In this document: positions 46,109-54,874 of the stretch, piece after piece
How the letters are laid out: each line of letters begins with the position of its first letter
How positions within the stretch are numbered: position 1 is the stretch's first letter
DNA from: Rhodoferax sp. TS-BS-61-7
GTDB taxonomy: Bacteria > Pseudomonadota > Gammaproteobacteria > Burkholderiales > Burkholderiaceae_C
Assembly (NCBI RefSeq): GCF_002943465.1
Contig: NZ_PTQY01000003.1
Location: 467,501-531,500 of the forward strand
Direction of reading: 5' to 3'
Length of the DNA stretch: 64,000 nt
Translations under genes and position numbers: made by a program
The notes under the pieces: model-generated
What the model saw: only the letters and a program-made list of their open reading frames with translations
Told to the model about the DNA's origin: nothing
Database searches by the model: none

Positions 46109-47587
46109 TTAGCTGGTGGACTTGTTCCAGGTGGCGACCTGCTGGGTCACATAAGCATCTAGCGCCGACAAACTGGCCATCTTGGCATCCAGCGCGCTGT
46201 ATTGTTTGCGCAGGCGAGCTTCAAACGTGGCCGCCCGGTTGGTAACACGGGTTTGTTCCTCGATATTGCGCTTCAGGACGCCCTCCAAGGCCTCGCCCTT
46301 GTTCTTGGCAGCCCCCCCGGTGGCTAGCACGCCCTGGGCCAACTCCTTGAATTTCAAGGCAAATCCGTTGGTCTGGGCATTCTTGTTGTCGGTCGTAAAA
46401 AGCTTCTGCAGCTCGGTCCCGTTGTTGGCCGCCGCCGCAAGTTTGGTGGTATTCATGGACAGGGTGCCATCCAGTTCGCGCGTCAACCCCACGTCGGCCA
46501 GGCGCTGATAAGCACTGCCTGTACTCACAGAACCCGCCATGCTGCGCAGGACACTTTGCATGCCCAGAATAGTCGAATCACCTTGGAACAAGGAGGCCGT
46601 CTTGGTAGCGTCGTCGTACTTGGTGATGTCGGCCAGGGTTTTGGCCAGCGCGTTGTAAGCAGTCACAAAATTCTGCACGTTTTTAACAGCCAGCGTAACG
46701 TCCTCGCTCACAGTCAGTGTGGCAGGCGTCAACACCTCACCAGGAAGGCCGTAGTTGGTCGTAGTGGTCGCCAGCAGGCTGATGGTGACTCCAGGAATAT
46801 TCCCCGTCAGCGTGTTGCTCTTGGAGGTAACGGCCAGTCCGTTGATACGGGCCTTGGCGTCGGTACCGTATTGAATGGCGCCAGCCGAGGCGCCAGCCAT
46901 GCCAAATGCCCCCGACTCCGGGTCAAACGACAAACGGGAGAGTCCTGCGTCATCGTTGGTTATGGTGTCCGCATCCACGGTGGTCTGCACGCGGAAACCA
47001 GAGGCCTCACCGGTATCTTTGGATCGCAGCAGCAGGCGGTCCTGCGTCCCATCATTAAATGCAGTGGCAACCACGCCAGAATTGGTGGCATTGATCTTGG
47101 CAGCAATAGTGGCCACGGTATCCGACGCGGTCACATCAATGCTCACATCCGCACTGGAAGCGGCGGGCGTGAAGTCTGCCGGACCGGTCGTCCACTTGCC
47201 AAGCCGCAACACCAGCGTTCCCGCGCCGACCGCAGATCCGGCAGTAATCGGGGCAGACGCAACAGATTGCGACTTCGCCAACTGGTCGACATCCAGCGTG
47301 AACGAGGTAGCGGCGGCTGTGGAGGTGACTGTGATGGCTGCCGCGTTGGTATTGGAAGAGGAGCCGTTGCGAGCCGCCCATGCGCTGGCAGAGGACATCG
47401 CCGCCGCCGCATCGGCCAAAGCGGAGAACTGGGACTTGATCTGGCCAAAAGCCGAGATCTGCTGCTGAACAAAAGTGGCTTTTGTCTCCAGCGTCTTCAG
47501 GGGTTGCTTCTCCAATGCCACCAGTTTGGTCACAATGGACTCGGAATCCAGGCCGCTGCCAATGCCGAGGGATGAAATGGTAGCCAT
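46109..47587 (-). CDS. fliD: FliD, flagellar filament cap (hook-associated protein 2)
   Basis: FliD caps the growing filament and promotes flagellin insertion. The 492-residue protein shows the N-terminal FliD domain (ISSLGIGSGLDSESIVTKLV), a variable surface middle region, and a C-terminal domain (AAANNGTELQKLFTTDN, then RNIEEQTRVTNRAATFEARL) with terminal helix QYSALDAKMASLSALDAYVT. It lies 161 bp after the first flagellin gene (minus strand), and 94 bp before fliS. Both ends are well conserved; the centre is variable, as is normal. Confidence 0.95.
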   Translation of the reverse strand: MATISSLGIGSGLDSESIVTKLVALEKQPLKTLETKATFVQQQISAFGQIKSQFSALADAAAAMSSASAWAARNGSSSNTNAAAITVTSTAAATSFTLDVDQLAKSQSVASAPITAGSAVGAGTLVLRLGKWTTGPADFTPAASSADVSIDVTASDTVATIAAKINATNSGVVATAFNDGTQDRLLLRSKDTGEASGFRVQTTVDADTITNDDAGLSRLSFDPESGAFGMAGASAGAIQYGTDAKARINGLAVTSKSNTLTGNIPGVTISLLATTTTNYGLPGEVLTPATLTVSEDVTLAVKNVQNFVTAYNALAKTLADITKYDDATKTASLFQGDSTILGMQSVLRSMAGSVSTGSAYQRLADVGLTRELDGTLSMNTTKLAAAANNGTELQKLFTTDNKNAQTNGFALKFKELAQGVLATGGAAKNKGEALEGVLKRNIEEQTRVTNRAATFEARLRKQYSALDAKMASLSALDAYVTQQVATWNKSTS

Positions 47588-47674
47588 AGGAGCCCCTTGT
47601 TCAATCTATAGCCTTGGATTTTGCGTCTTCTACACCACCCCAAAGCCCGGAAAAAGGCCAGTTTCCAGAACCAA

Positions 47675-47704
47675 AGCGGCGACAAGCCCAAGCCCGTCGC
47701 CGCT
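47675..47704 (-). terminator. Hairpin downstream of flagellin gene 1 (second of two)
   Basis: A 9-bp perfect stem (AGCGGCGAC with GTCGCCGCT) and a 12-nt loop. Read on the minus strand it is followed by TTGG, without a long T run. It forms a pair with the next hairpin between the flagellin stop and fliD, suggesting partial termination or processing that lowers fliD transcript relative to flagellin. Confidence 0.5.
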
Positions 47705-47708
47705 CCCG

Positions 47709-47734
47709 GGCTTCGCAGTATGAACCGCGAAGCC
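47709..47734 (-). terminator. Hairpin downstream of flagellin gene 1 (first of two)
   Basis: An 8-bp perfect stem (GGCTTCGC with GCGAAGCC) and a 10-nt loop beginning 15 bp after the flagellin stop codon. It lacks a T tract, so it is more likely an mRNA 3'-end or stability structure than a classical terminator by itself. Confidence 0.5.
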
Positions 47735-47748
47735 TTGATTTGCCAGTC

Positions 47749-49239
47749 TTAACGCAACAGGGCCAGCACGCCCTGAGGCAACTGGTTGGCCTGCGCCACC
47801 ATGGCGGTACCAGCCTGCTGCAGGATCTGGGCACGGGACAGGTTGGCGGTTTCAACCGCGAAGTCCGCATCCTGCACCCGCGAACGCGATGCGCTCAGGT
47901 TTTCAGACGTTGTATTCAAGCTGGAGATTGTGGTCTCAAAGCGAGATTGCAGAGCACCGAACTTGGCGCGCTGGCTGGCCACAGCGCCGATGGCGGCATC
48001 TACCGTGGACAGGGTACGTGTTGCGGACTCCACCGTCGACACATCCAGTGTGCTCACTGCCTGCAGCTGGCTGGCAGAGGTTGCGCCGGTGAAATAACCG
48101 ATACCGGCAGCCTGGGCCGTGTTGGCAATACCAAACGACTTGTCGGAATCCAGGGTCACTGCGCCCTTGACAACCGCATCGCCACCCACAGCAGCCATCG
48201 CCACCGCACCCGCTGACAAGGTTGCTGTCGCCGAGTTGTTTTCCAACACGATGTCGTTGCCACTGGCGTTGGTGAGGGTCAAGCCTGTGCCGGCGGCATT
48301 GAGCTTGGCTGTCACACCGGTTTGCGAGGTCTTCTCGTTGAAGGCCTGAACCGCAGAGGCCAATCCATCCGCGTTCAGTGCAGCACCCGTGCTGAACGAC
48401 ACCGCGACAGCGGTACCGTTGTCAGAGGTCACATTGATCGAGAAAGAGCCTGCAGTACTCAACGCGGTGAGGTCAACCTCGGTACGAGCTGTGGCGGTCA
48501 CTCCGGTAATACCGGATTGCGCATTGAACAGCGACGCCACAGTTTTGGCACTCGCACCAGCTGCATAAGTCACAGTCGTGGTACCGGAGGCACCGTTCAC
48601 CGTCACCGTGTCTCCGGCAATCGTATCTGTCGCGGTTGCGGTTGTGGCGTTGGCGCCTGCCGTGGAACCCACCACCAAGTCACCCGCCGCACCGGCAGAT
48701 GCAGCCACTACCGAGCCCACACGGTTGTTGCCGTACTTTTCAGTCGTGAAGTTCGCGGTTGTGGCGGTAATGGTTTGGTAGGCATTGGCACCGACCTGAA
48801 ACGTCGCGCTGGCAAAGCTGCCGTCCAACAGGTTTTGGCCGTTGAACTGGGTGGTTTGTGCAATGCGGTTCAGTTCGGAAGTCAGCTGCGAAACTTCTTG
48901 GTTCAACGCGGAGCGGTCGCTGGCGCTGTTGGTGGCGTTGGCAGACTGCACGGCCAGTTCGCGGATACGCTGCAAGATGGTACCGGCACCACCCAAAGCA
49001 CCTTCAGCGGTTTGCGCCAAAGAGATGCCGTCGTTGGCGTTGCGGGCTGCTTGCGTCAGACCGCGGATTTGGGAAGTGAAACGCTCGGAGATGCTCAGGC
49101 CGGCGGCATCGTCCTTGGCACTGTTGATGCGCAAGCCAGAGGACAGGCGTGTGATCGAAGTGCTCAAAGAAGACTGGCTGGCTGTCAAATTGCGCTGGGC
49201 TGTCAACGAGTTGATGTTGGTATTGATGGTGGCTGCCAT
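47749..49239 (-). CDS. fliC: Flagellin 1
   Basis: The 496-residue filament subunit. The D0/D1 N-terminus ([20 protein letters not shown], then [19 protein letters not shown]) and C-terminus ([20 protein letters not shown], then [20 protein letters not shown]) are highly conserved; the centre (about 175-400) is Ala/Thr/Ser/Val-rich and variable, the surface-exposed D2/D3 part. The ATG has AGGAG upstream. A near-consensus FliA promoter lies about 133 nt before the start. It is divergent from a second flagellin gene that shares the conserved ends but differs in codon choice and middle domain, so the two are old paralogs. Confidence 0.96.
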   Translation of the reverse strand: MAATINTNINSLTAQRNLTASQSSLSTSITRLSSGLRINSAKDDAAGLSISERFTSQIRGLTQAARNANDGISLAQTAEGALGGAGTILQRIRELAVQSANATNSASDRSALNQEVSQLTSELNRIAQTTQFNGQNLLDGSFASATFQVGANAYQTITATTANFTTEKYGNNRVGSVVAASAGAAGDLVVGSTAGANATTATATDTIAGDTVTVNGASGTTTVTYAAGASAKTVASLFNAQSGITGVTATARTEVDLTALSTAGSFSINVTSDNGTAVAVSFSTGAALNADGLASAVQAFNEKTSQTGVTAKLNAAGTGLTLTNASGNDIVLENNSATATLSAGAVAMAAVGGDAVVKGAVTLDSDKSFGIANTAQAAGIGYFTGATSASQLQAVSTLDVSTVESATRTLSTVDAAIGAVASQRAKFGALQSRFETTISSLNTTSENLSASRSRVQDADFAVETANLSRAQILQQAGTAMVAQANQLPQGVLALLR

Positions 49240-49378
49240 TTTGATAACTCCTAGTAAAAACTCACGTACTCCGGCGAAATGCCGATCTCAACGTCAGCAT
49301 TGCTGCTGACCGCCATGACCGGTGCGCCGACCCTGACGCCTTCCGGACGACGAGCCCGCTATGAGCCCGTTGCAATTG

Positions 49379-49405
49379 TTTTCGGGTGGTACGTGGAAAA
49401 CTTTA
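49379..49405 (-). promoter_or_regulatory. FliA (sigma-28) promoter of flagellin 1
   Basis: On the minus strand the -35 element TAAAGTTT is a perfect match, followed by an 11-bp spacer and the -10 element CCCGAAAA (6 of 8 to GCCGATAA). Transcription would start near 49372, giving a leader of about 133 nt. Confidence 0.75.
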
Positions 49406-49493
49406 GGGCGTTTGCAAAACGGACTTGCAATATCACAGCGCATGCCCCCCGGAAAACAGAAAAGCGGGGCTTGCACCAGCCAATCCCTGGATA

Positions 49494-49509
49494 TAAGGGT
49501 TTACCCCTA
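49494..49509. promoter_or_regulatory. 16-bp palindrome upstream of flagellin 2
   Basis: TAAGGG, a 4-bp centre (TTTA) and CCCCTA make arms with one mismatch. It resembles the TGTAGG/CCTACA palindrome upstream of flhD and lies 168 bp before the flagellin 2 ATG. A regulator site is possible; the identity of any binding protein is unknown. Confidence 0.35.
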
Positions 49510-49677
49510 TTAAGAATTGCCATCCGCAGGCAATTTGGGCCGCTTTTGCGGCGCTTATCCGCCAAATAGGCCTAGCGGGCGTCTCCAGAATTCACCCATC
49601 GTTACTGATTGTCTGCAGGTCAGCAGGCTTTGCAATCGGCGGCGACGCTGATTTCATATCTTTTTAGGAGTTACGCA

Positions 49678-51210
49678 ATGGCCTCAACTATCAACACCAA
49701 TATTCAATCGCTGAATGCGCAGCGGAACTTGGCCACATCGCAAAGTTCGTTGAGCACGTCCATGCAGCGCTTGTCTTCGGGCCTGCGCATTAATAGCGCC
49801 AAGGACGATGCAGCCGGCCTGGCCATTGCAGAACGCATGACGTCCCAGGTGCGCGGCCTGAACCAGGCCGCCCGCAATGCCAACGACGGCATCTCTTTGG
49901 CCCAAGTCGCTGAAGGCGCATTGGGTAGTGCATCTGCCACGCTGCAGCGCATCCGCGAACTGGCCGTGCAGTCCGCCAACGCCACCAACAGCGCCAGCGA
50001 CCGCGCTGCACTGAACGCCGAAGTGGGTCAACTCACTGCAGAACTGGACCGCATTGCCAAGACCGCACAATTCAACGGACAAAACATTCTGGACGGCAGC
50101 TTCACCTCGGCCACCTTCCAAGTTGGCGCCAATGCCAACCAGACCATCATTGCGACGACTGGCAACTTCAGCACCAACAAGTACGGCAACCATCGCATCG
50201 GCTCGTTGGTGGCAGCCACCGCAGGCGGTCCTGGCGACTTGGTCACGGGATCAACCGCGGGAACCCGCGCATCGCAGGCAACGCCCGCCGCAGACATCAG
50301 CGCAACCAGCCCTATCGCGGCGGACGCGACTTTCCGTATTGATGGATCATCCGGCTCCGCGACCATAGGGATCACGGCAGGACAAACGGCAAAAAGCCTA
50401 GCGGCTGCTATCAATGCACAGTCGGGCACTACCGGCGTCTCCGCGACAGCGCGCACCGAAATCGACTTGACCAGCTTTACCGCTAACACAAGTTATTCGC
50501 TCACCATGCGCTCCAACAATACGGTTGCCACGACGGTGGCATTCACCGTAGGCGCACTCGACGGCGATGGTTTGTCTGCCGCGGTGGCCGCTTTTAATGA
50601 AAAGAGCTCCACGACAGGCGTAACAGCCAAACTCAATGCTGCAGGGACTGGAATCTCCATAACAAACGCAGCTGGCGAGGACATCGTGATTGAAGTGCCC
50701 GCGACATCGACGGCGCTGGCCGTAGGTGGCGTAACCATACCCAATGCGCCGAACAATGCCACTTACGTAACAGGGACCTTGACATTGGACTCCGACAAGT
50801 CTTTTGGCATGGTCAATGCAGCGGTCAACGATCCCGTGGGCCCACCGCCTGTCACAGACTTCTTTTTGGCAGCGACCAGTGCCAGCCAATTGCAAACCGT
50901 AGACACACTGGACGTAGCCACCGTCGACTCCGCCACCCGCACGCTAAGCACGGTGGATGCCGCCATTCAGGTTATCGCAGGCCAACGTGCCAAGTTTGGT
51001 GCATTGCAGTCCCGTTTTGAGAACACCATTGCCAGCCTGCAAACCATGGCCGAAAACCTGAGTGCCTCGCGCTCGCGGATTCAAGATGCGGACTTTGCGT
51101 TGGAAACCGCCAACCTGTCGCGCACCCAGATCCTGCAGCAGGCAGGTACTGCCATGGTGGCGCAAGCGAACCAGCTTCCGCAAGGCGTGCTCGCCTTGCT
51201 GCGCCAGTAA
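49678..51210 (+). CDS. fliC: Flagellin 2
   Basis: A 510-residue flagellin starting at ATG 49678, with TTAGGAG upstream (an in-frame earlier start lacks one). The N-terminal ([20 protein letters not shown], then [19 protein letters not shown]) and C-terminal ([20 protein letters not shown], then [20 protein letters not shown]) D0/D1 domains are intact; the middle (about 175-430) differs from flagellin 1. The codon usage of the D0/D1 coding parts differs between the two genes, so gene conversion looks weak. It is transcribed away from flagellin 1 and 334 bp upstream of flhD. No FliA promoter was found, so it may be controlled differently. Confidence 0.96.
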   Translation: MASTINTNIQSLNAQRNLATSQSSLSTSMQRLSSGLRINSAKDDAAGLAIAERMTSQVRGLNQAARNANDGISLAQVAEGALGSASATLQRIRELAVQSANATNSASDRAALNAEVGQLTAELDRIAKTAQFNGQNILDGSFTSATFQVGANANQTIIATTGNFSTNKYGNHRIGSLVAATAGGPGDLVTGSTAGTRASQATPAADISATSPIAADATFRIDGSSGSATIGITAGQTAKSLAAAINAQSGTTGVSATARTEIDLTSFTANTSYSLTMRSNNTVATTVAFTVGALDGDGLSAAVAAFNEKSSTTGVTAKLNAAGTGISITNAAGEDIVIEVPATSTALAVGGVTIPNAPNNATYVTGTLTLDSDKSFGMVNAAVNDPVGPPPVTDFFLAATSASQLQTVDTLDVATVDSATRTLSTVDAAIQVIAGQRAKFGALQSRFENTIASLQTMAENLSASRSRIQDADFALETANLSRTQILQQAGTAMVAQANQLPQGVLALLRQ

Positions 51211-51544
51211 GCGCGTTCGCACGCAAGCGCCGCGCTGCCAACACGCCCATGCGCGGGGAGGATGCTCACCGCCATTGATGGCTGGAATCGCATCTTCAGT
51301 TTCGGCATGGCCTGTCGATAAGTCTCTTTAGCTACCGCAAATCTTCGCACCCGGCGCTACGTCAGGGCAAGACGTATTCGCGCAATTTAATTCAATACTC
51401 GGCGCATGTAGGAATTCCCCCTACAGGCGATGTTCGCGTTTCTGACACGCGGATTAGCCGTTTTCCAATTCAGTTTTTTGCGCTACCCAACCAGAATTCG
51501 CTCCATGGTGATTCACATGAATCGCCCCCAAACAGGAGTCGACT
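51211..51544. other. Intergenic region upstream of flhDC
   Basis: 334 bp between flagellin 2 and flhD. No gene seen. It should contain the promoter of the flhDC master operon and any terminator of flagellin 2. The clearest structure is a 19-bp palindrome (51407-51425). AT-rich stretches around 51385-51400 and 51465-51480 could be promoter elements, but I cannot assign -35/-10 boxes. The flhD ribosome binding site is CAGGAGTCGACT before ATG 51545. Confidence 0.7.
51407..51425. promoter_or_regulatory. 19-bp palindrome in the flhDC upstream region
   Basis: TGTAGG and CCTACA flank a 7-bp centre (AATTCCC); the arms are a perfect inverted repeat. It lies 120 bp before the flhD start, where regulators of flagellar master operons commonly bind. 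Its TAGGA/TCC-like core resembles sites of NarL/RcsB-type response regulators, a general resemblance only. Confidence 0.45.
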
Positions 51545-51871
51545 ATGAGCAAGGAACAACTACTCGCCGAGATCCGGGAAGCCAATATGACTTACCTGAT
51601 GCTGGCCCAAAACCTGATCCGCCAGGACAAGGCCGAAGCGCTGTTTCGCTTGGGCATGTCTGAGGAAGCGGCGGACATGATCAGCACACTGTCTCCCGCC
51701 CAGATCATGCGTATTGCCTCCACCAATATGCTGCTGTGCCGTTTCCGGGTGGATGACGACATGGTCTGGAACCTGCTGACCAACCACTCTGCGACCAAGG
51801 TCGACAACGACGCCACCACCAAGCTGCACGCCAGCATCTTGATGGCCGGCCGTTTTGCCGAAGCCGTCTGA
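51545..51871 (+). CDS. flhD: FlhD, flagellar master transcriptional regulator subunit
   Basis: FlhD with FlhC forms the FlhD4C2 activator of class II flagellar operons. The 108-residue protein matches the family length (about 116 in E. coli) with the typical EIREANMTYLMLAQNLIRQD start, FRLGMSEEAADMISTLSP and ASTNMLLCRFRVDDDMVWN. The ATG is preceded by AGGAGTCGACT. It ends 25 bp before the flhC start. Regulators probably act in the 334-bp upstream region. Confidence 0.97.
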   Translation: MSKEQLLAEIREANMTYLMLAQNLIRQDKAEALFRLGMSEEAADMISTLSPAQIMRIASTNMLLCRFRVDDDMVWNLLTNHSATKVDNDATTKLHASILMAGRFAEAV

Positions 51872-51896
51872 CCCCACGCACCGCAGGAGCAGCACC

Positions 51897-52436
51897 ATGG
51901 CTACCCAAAAAAGTGTTTTGAACGACTCCAAGCAAGTGGAGCGCGCCGTTTCCCTGATCCAGCTGGGCGCCCGCCTGCAGGTACTGGAGAGCGAAACCGA
52001 CCTGTCCTACGAGCGCCTGTTGCGCCTCTACAAAGAAGTGGCTGGGCGCTCCCCCAGCAAAGGGCAGCTGCCGTTCTCTACCGAATGGTTTCTGACCTGG
52101 CAGCCCAATATCCATGCATCGCTGTTTCAGAACACCTATGAGTACCTGACCAAGGTCAGCGCCATGGAGGACATCGATGCCATCATGGCCGCCTACCGGC
52201 TGTACACCGAGCAAATTGCCGCCTGCGGCGTGGAGCCCTTGTTGTCCATCACGCGCGCCTGGCGCCTGGTTAAGTTCATCGACAACAACATGCTGTCCAT
52301 GACCAAATGCTCCAAGTGCGGCGGGCACTTTGTGTCGGAAGCCTATGAAAACTCCCGCCACTTCGAGTGCGGCCTGTGCTCGCCCCCAGCCCGTGCGGGC
52401 AAAGGCTCTACCGCAGGCGGTATTTTGCTCCACTAG
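51897..52436 (+). CDS. flhC: FlhC, flagellar master transcriptional regulator subunit
   Basis: FlhC provides DNA-binding and zinc-binding functions of the FlhD4C2 activator. The 179-residue protein starts at ATG 51897 with GCAGGAGC upstream; an in-frame earlier start lies inside flhD. The zinc cysteines C138, C141, C158 and C161 are present (TKCSKCGG and FECGLC), matching the positions of the E. coli protein. The rest follows the family (YERLLRLYKEVAGRSPSKGQ, LTWQPNIHASLFQNTYEYL). It is followed by a 164-bp gap containing a dispersed element. Confidence 0.97.
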   Translation: MATQKSVLNDSKQVERAVSLIQLGARLQVLESETDLSYERLLRLYKEVAGRSPSKGQLPFSTEWFLTWQPNIHASLFQNTYEYLTKVSAMEDIDAIMAAYRLYTEQIAACGVEPLLSITRAWRLVKFIDNNMLSMTKCSKCGGHFVSEAYENSRHFECGLCSPPARAGKGSTAGGILLH

Positions 52437-52496
52437 ATGCTATTATTTTTATAGCTTCTTGCGCAATACCCACGGCGCTTAGGTGCCAATTTGGCA
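52437..52496 (+). repeat. Dispersed intergenic element, copy 2
   Basis: A roughly 60-bp segment immediately after the flhC stop, with CTTGCGCAATACCCACGGC then GTGCCAATTT. It aligns with the 18391-18450 element in the same orientation; both lie just downstream of a gene. Function unknown; similar elements are common in related genomes to my knowledge. Confidence 0.65.
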
Positions 52497-52600
52497 ATAA
52501 ATTCAAGCCAAGCGAACTTGCGACGATATGATAGAGACGGACCGAAAAGGCCCGCTTCTTCCACCCTTGAGGCTTCTGGCCTCCCTGTCACAATGCGCCT

Positions 52601-53458
52601 ATGTTTGTAATCGTTGGTTGGCTTGTTTGTCTGGGCTGTGTGTTCGGCGTGTTCATCATCCACGGCGGAAACATCAGTGTGATTTTGAAAGCCCTGCCCT
52701 GGGAAATGCTGACCATCGGGGGGGCTACGGTGGGCGCCTTTCTGGCCAACAACCAGATGAAGGTGATCAAGAAAACCATGGCCGGCCTGGGCGCCTGCTT
52801 CAAGGGCAGCAAATACACCAAGGCGCGGTACATGGAGCTCATGGCGCTGATGTTTGACATCCTCCAGAAAGCCCGCAAAGAAGGGCTGATGGCGATTGAA
52901 AAAGACGTCGAAGAGCCCGAGCAATCCGAGATTTTCAAAAAATACGCCACGGTCGGCTCAGACCACCACGTGGTGGAGTTCATCACCGACTACCTGCGCA
53001 TGATGGTCTCGGGCAACCTCAACGCCCACGAAATCGAGTCGCTGATGGACAGCGAAATCGAAACCCACCACCACGAAGAACATGCCGCTGTGGCGGCCAT
53101 CCAGCGCATTGCCGGCGGCTTGCCGGCGTTCGGCATTGTGGCCGCCGTGTTGGGTGTGGTGAACACCATGGGCTCGGTGGGCCAGCCCCCTGCCGTGCTA
53201 GGCGGCATGATCGGTTCGGCGCTGGTGGGAACATTCCTGGGCATCTTGTTGGCATATGCGTTTGCGGAGCCTTTGGCCGGCTTGCTGGAGCAAAAGGTCG
53301 AAGAAGGCAGCAAGGAATTCCAGTGCATCAAAACCACTCTGCTCGCCAGCATGCAAGGCTACAACCCGTCCACCGCCATTGAATTTGGCCGCAAAGTGCT
53401 CTATTCCACCGAGCGCCCCACCTTCTCTGAGCTGGAAGCGTATGTCAAGAAGAAGTAA
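52601..53458 (+). CDS. motA: MotA, flagellar stator protein
   Basis: MotA is the proton-channel stator subunit that pushes on FliG. The 285-residue protein has four membrane segments (N-terminal pair about 2-20 and 33-50; C-terminal pair about 170-188 and 200-220), a cytoplasmic loop with the torque residues region (ARYMELMALMFDILQKARKEG), and the conserved prolines in GGLPAFGIVAAVLG and AEPLAGL. It is followed 18 bp later by motB, the standard pair. Ordinary. Confidence 0.96.
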   Translation: MFVIVGWLVCLGCVFGVFIIHGGNISVILKALPWEMLTIGGATVGAFLANNQMKVIKKTMAGLGACFKGSKYTKARYMELMALMFDILQKARKEGLMAIEKDVEEPEQSEIFKKYATVGSDHHVVEFITDYLRMMVSGNLNAHEIESLMDSEIETHHHEEHAAVAAIQRIAGGLPAFGIVAAVLGVVNTMGSVGQPPAVLGGMIGSALVGTFLGILLAYAFAEPLAGLLEQKVEEGSKEFQCIKTTLLASMQGYNPSTAIEFGRKVLYSTERPTFSELEAYVKKK

Positions 53459-53476
53459 GCGCAGGAGCGCCTGAGC

Positions 53477-54286
53477 ATGGCTGGAGACGCCAAAAAACTT
53501 CAGCCCATCATCATCAAGCGGGTCAAGAAGGGCGGCCACGCTGCGCATGGTGGCGCCTGGAAAATCGCCTACGCCGACTTCGTGACCGCCATGATGGCGT
53601 TCTTTTTGCTCATGTGGCTGCTGGGCAGTACCACCGAGGGCGACAAGAAAGGCATTTCCGACTACTTTCAGTCGCCCCTTAAGGTGGCGCTCCAAGGAGG
53701 CGCAGGGGCTGGCGCCAGCAACAGCATCATCACCGGCGGCGGCAACGACTTGACGCAACAGGCGGGCCAATCACGCCGCGGTGATGGCGAAGAAAAGACA
53801 GCCAAAAAGATGTCGGGTGACCAGGCCAAAGTGGAGCGGGCTAAAAAAGACGCCAAAGATTTGGCCACACTGGCCGCCAAGATTGCAGGCGCCATCTCCA
53901 ACAACCCCAAAATGGCCGAGTTCAGCTCCCAGATCAAGCTGGAGATAACCCCTGACGGCCTGCAAATCCAGATCGTGGATGACCAGCGCCGCCCCATGTT
54001 CGACAGCGGCAGTGCATCGGTCAAACCGTACATGCGCGACATCCTCAGCGAGATCGGGCGCGCCCTGCTGGATGTGGACAACAAGATCAGCCTGGATGGC
54101 CATACCGACAGCTTGGCCTATGGCAACGCGGCACGTGGCTATAGCAACTGGGAGCTCTCTGCCGACCGGGCCAATGCATCACGGCGGGAACTGATTGCCG
54201 CGGGCATGCCCGAAAACAAGCTGGCACGGGTGGTGGGCATGGCATCCATGCTTGCCGCTGGAGCCAGACAATCCACTCGCCCCTAG
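53477..54286 (+). CDS. motB: MotB, flagellar stator protein (C-terminus apparently lost by frameshift)
   Basis: MotB couples the stator to peptidoglycan through its periplasmic OmpA-like domain. The open frame of 269 residues has the N-terminal helix with proton-binding D34 (YADFVTAMMAFFLLMWLLGS) and the OmpA-like fold (ISLDGHTDSLAYG). The frame ends early at 54286, after GMASMLAAGARQSTRP. In the +1 frame from about 54252, the expected remainder (LEPDNPLAPSNRRISILVMT...) runs to 54422. An intact reading would be about 314 residues, normal for the family. The loss removes the NRRI segment that binds peptidoglycan. Either a sequencing or assembly error, or a real frameshift; the first is more likely since motility genes around it are intact. 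Confidence 0.85.
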   Translation: MAGDAKKLQPIIIKRVKKGGHAAHGGAWKIAYADFVTAMMAFFLLMWLLGSTTEGDKKGISDYFQSPLKVALQGGAGAGASNSIITGGGNDLTQQAGQSRRGDGEEKTAKKMSGDQAKVERAKKDAKDLATLAAKIAGAISNNPKMAEFSSQIKLEITPDGLQIQIVDDQRRPMFDSGSASVKPYMRDILSEIGRALLDVDNKISLDGHTDSLAYGNAARGYSNWELSADRANASRRELIAAGMPENKLARVVGMASMLAAGARQSTRP

Positions 54287-54422
54287 CAACCGACGCATCA
54301 GTATTCTGGTGATGACCAAGGACGCAGAAGAGCGCCTGCTGGGCAGCAAAACGATTGCCCTGGACGCGGGGGAAGAAAGCGCTGGCAACGGGGCCGCCAC
54401 AGAGGCAAAATCAAGCCCTTGA
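54252..54422 (+). pseudogene. motB: Displaced 3' end of motB in the +1 frame
   Basis: Encodes the missing MotB C-terminus, including EPDNPLAPSNRRISILVMTK and a polar tail, ending at TGA 54420-54422. It is not an independent gene: it has no start signal and continues the OmpA-like domain of the preceding frame. Skipping one base between about 54245 and 54265 would join the two frames. Confidence 0.8.
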
Positions 54423-54482
54423 CCCCGCAAAAATTACGTCATACTTGCAGAAATTCGAAAATTGCCTGGTTAAAGGTTATCT

Positions 54483-54872
54483 ATGTCCAAAGAATTGCGC
54501 TTTCTAGTTGTTGATGACTTCTCCACCATGCGCAGAATTGTTCGCAATCTGCTCAAGGAAAGTGGGTATGCCGAGGCTGATGAAGCCGAGGATGGGGTCG
54601 TCGCCCTGCAAAAACTCCGTGCCAGCACCTTTGACTTCGTGGTTAGCGATATCAACATGCCCAACATGAATGGGTTCCAATTGCTGGCAGAAATCAAAAA
54701 AGACGACAAACTCAAACACCTGCCCGTGCTGATGGTGACGGCAGAAGCCCGCAAAGAAGACATTGTGCTGGCGGCCCAACAAGGTGCGGCTGGCTACATC
54801 GTCAAACCGTTCACCAAAGCCACACTGGAAGACAAGGTGAACCACATCCTGACAAAAATGGGCTTGAAGTAA
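54483..54872 (+). CDS. cheY: CheY, motor-binding chemotaxis response regulator
   Basis: 129 residues, with D11/D12 and phosphoacceptor D56 in [17 protein letters not shown], the T in [12 protein letters not shown] and K in [12 protein letters not shown]. Length and residues match enteric CheY closely. It is 2 bp upstream of cheZ, so the CheY/CheZ pair is made from one message, 60 bp after the end of motB. It is more like motor-binding CheY than the single-domain receiver at 4332. Confidence 0.96.
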   Translation: MSKELRFLVVDDFSTMRRIVRNLLKESGYAEADEAEDGVVALQKLRASTFDFVVSDINMPNMNGFQLLAEIKKDDKLKHLPVLMVTAEARKEDIVLAAQQGAAGYIVKPFTKATLEDKVNHILTKMGLK

Positions 54873-54874
54873 GC

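Larger units (their letters stand above)
49240..49677. other. Intergenic region between divergent flagellin genes
   Basis: 438 bp without a convincing gene. It contains the FliA promoter of flagellin 1 (49379-49405, minus), an 18-bp hairpin-like inverted repeat (GTCAGCA and TGCTGAC, 49293-49310) in its leader, a TAAGGG/CCCCTA palindrome (49494-49509), a GCCGC/GCGGC stem (49539-49552), and the flagellin 2 ribosome binding site (AGGAG at 49666-49670). I could not find a FliA-type promoter facing flagellin 2. Confidence 0.75.

Noticed and set aside
52493..52540. TAAATTCA and GACGATAT before motA as a FliA promoter
   Set aside because: The spacing between the boxes is about five bases too long.
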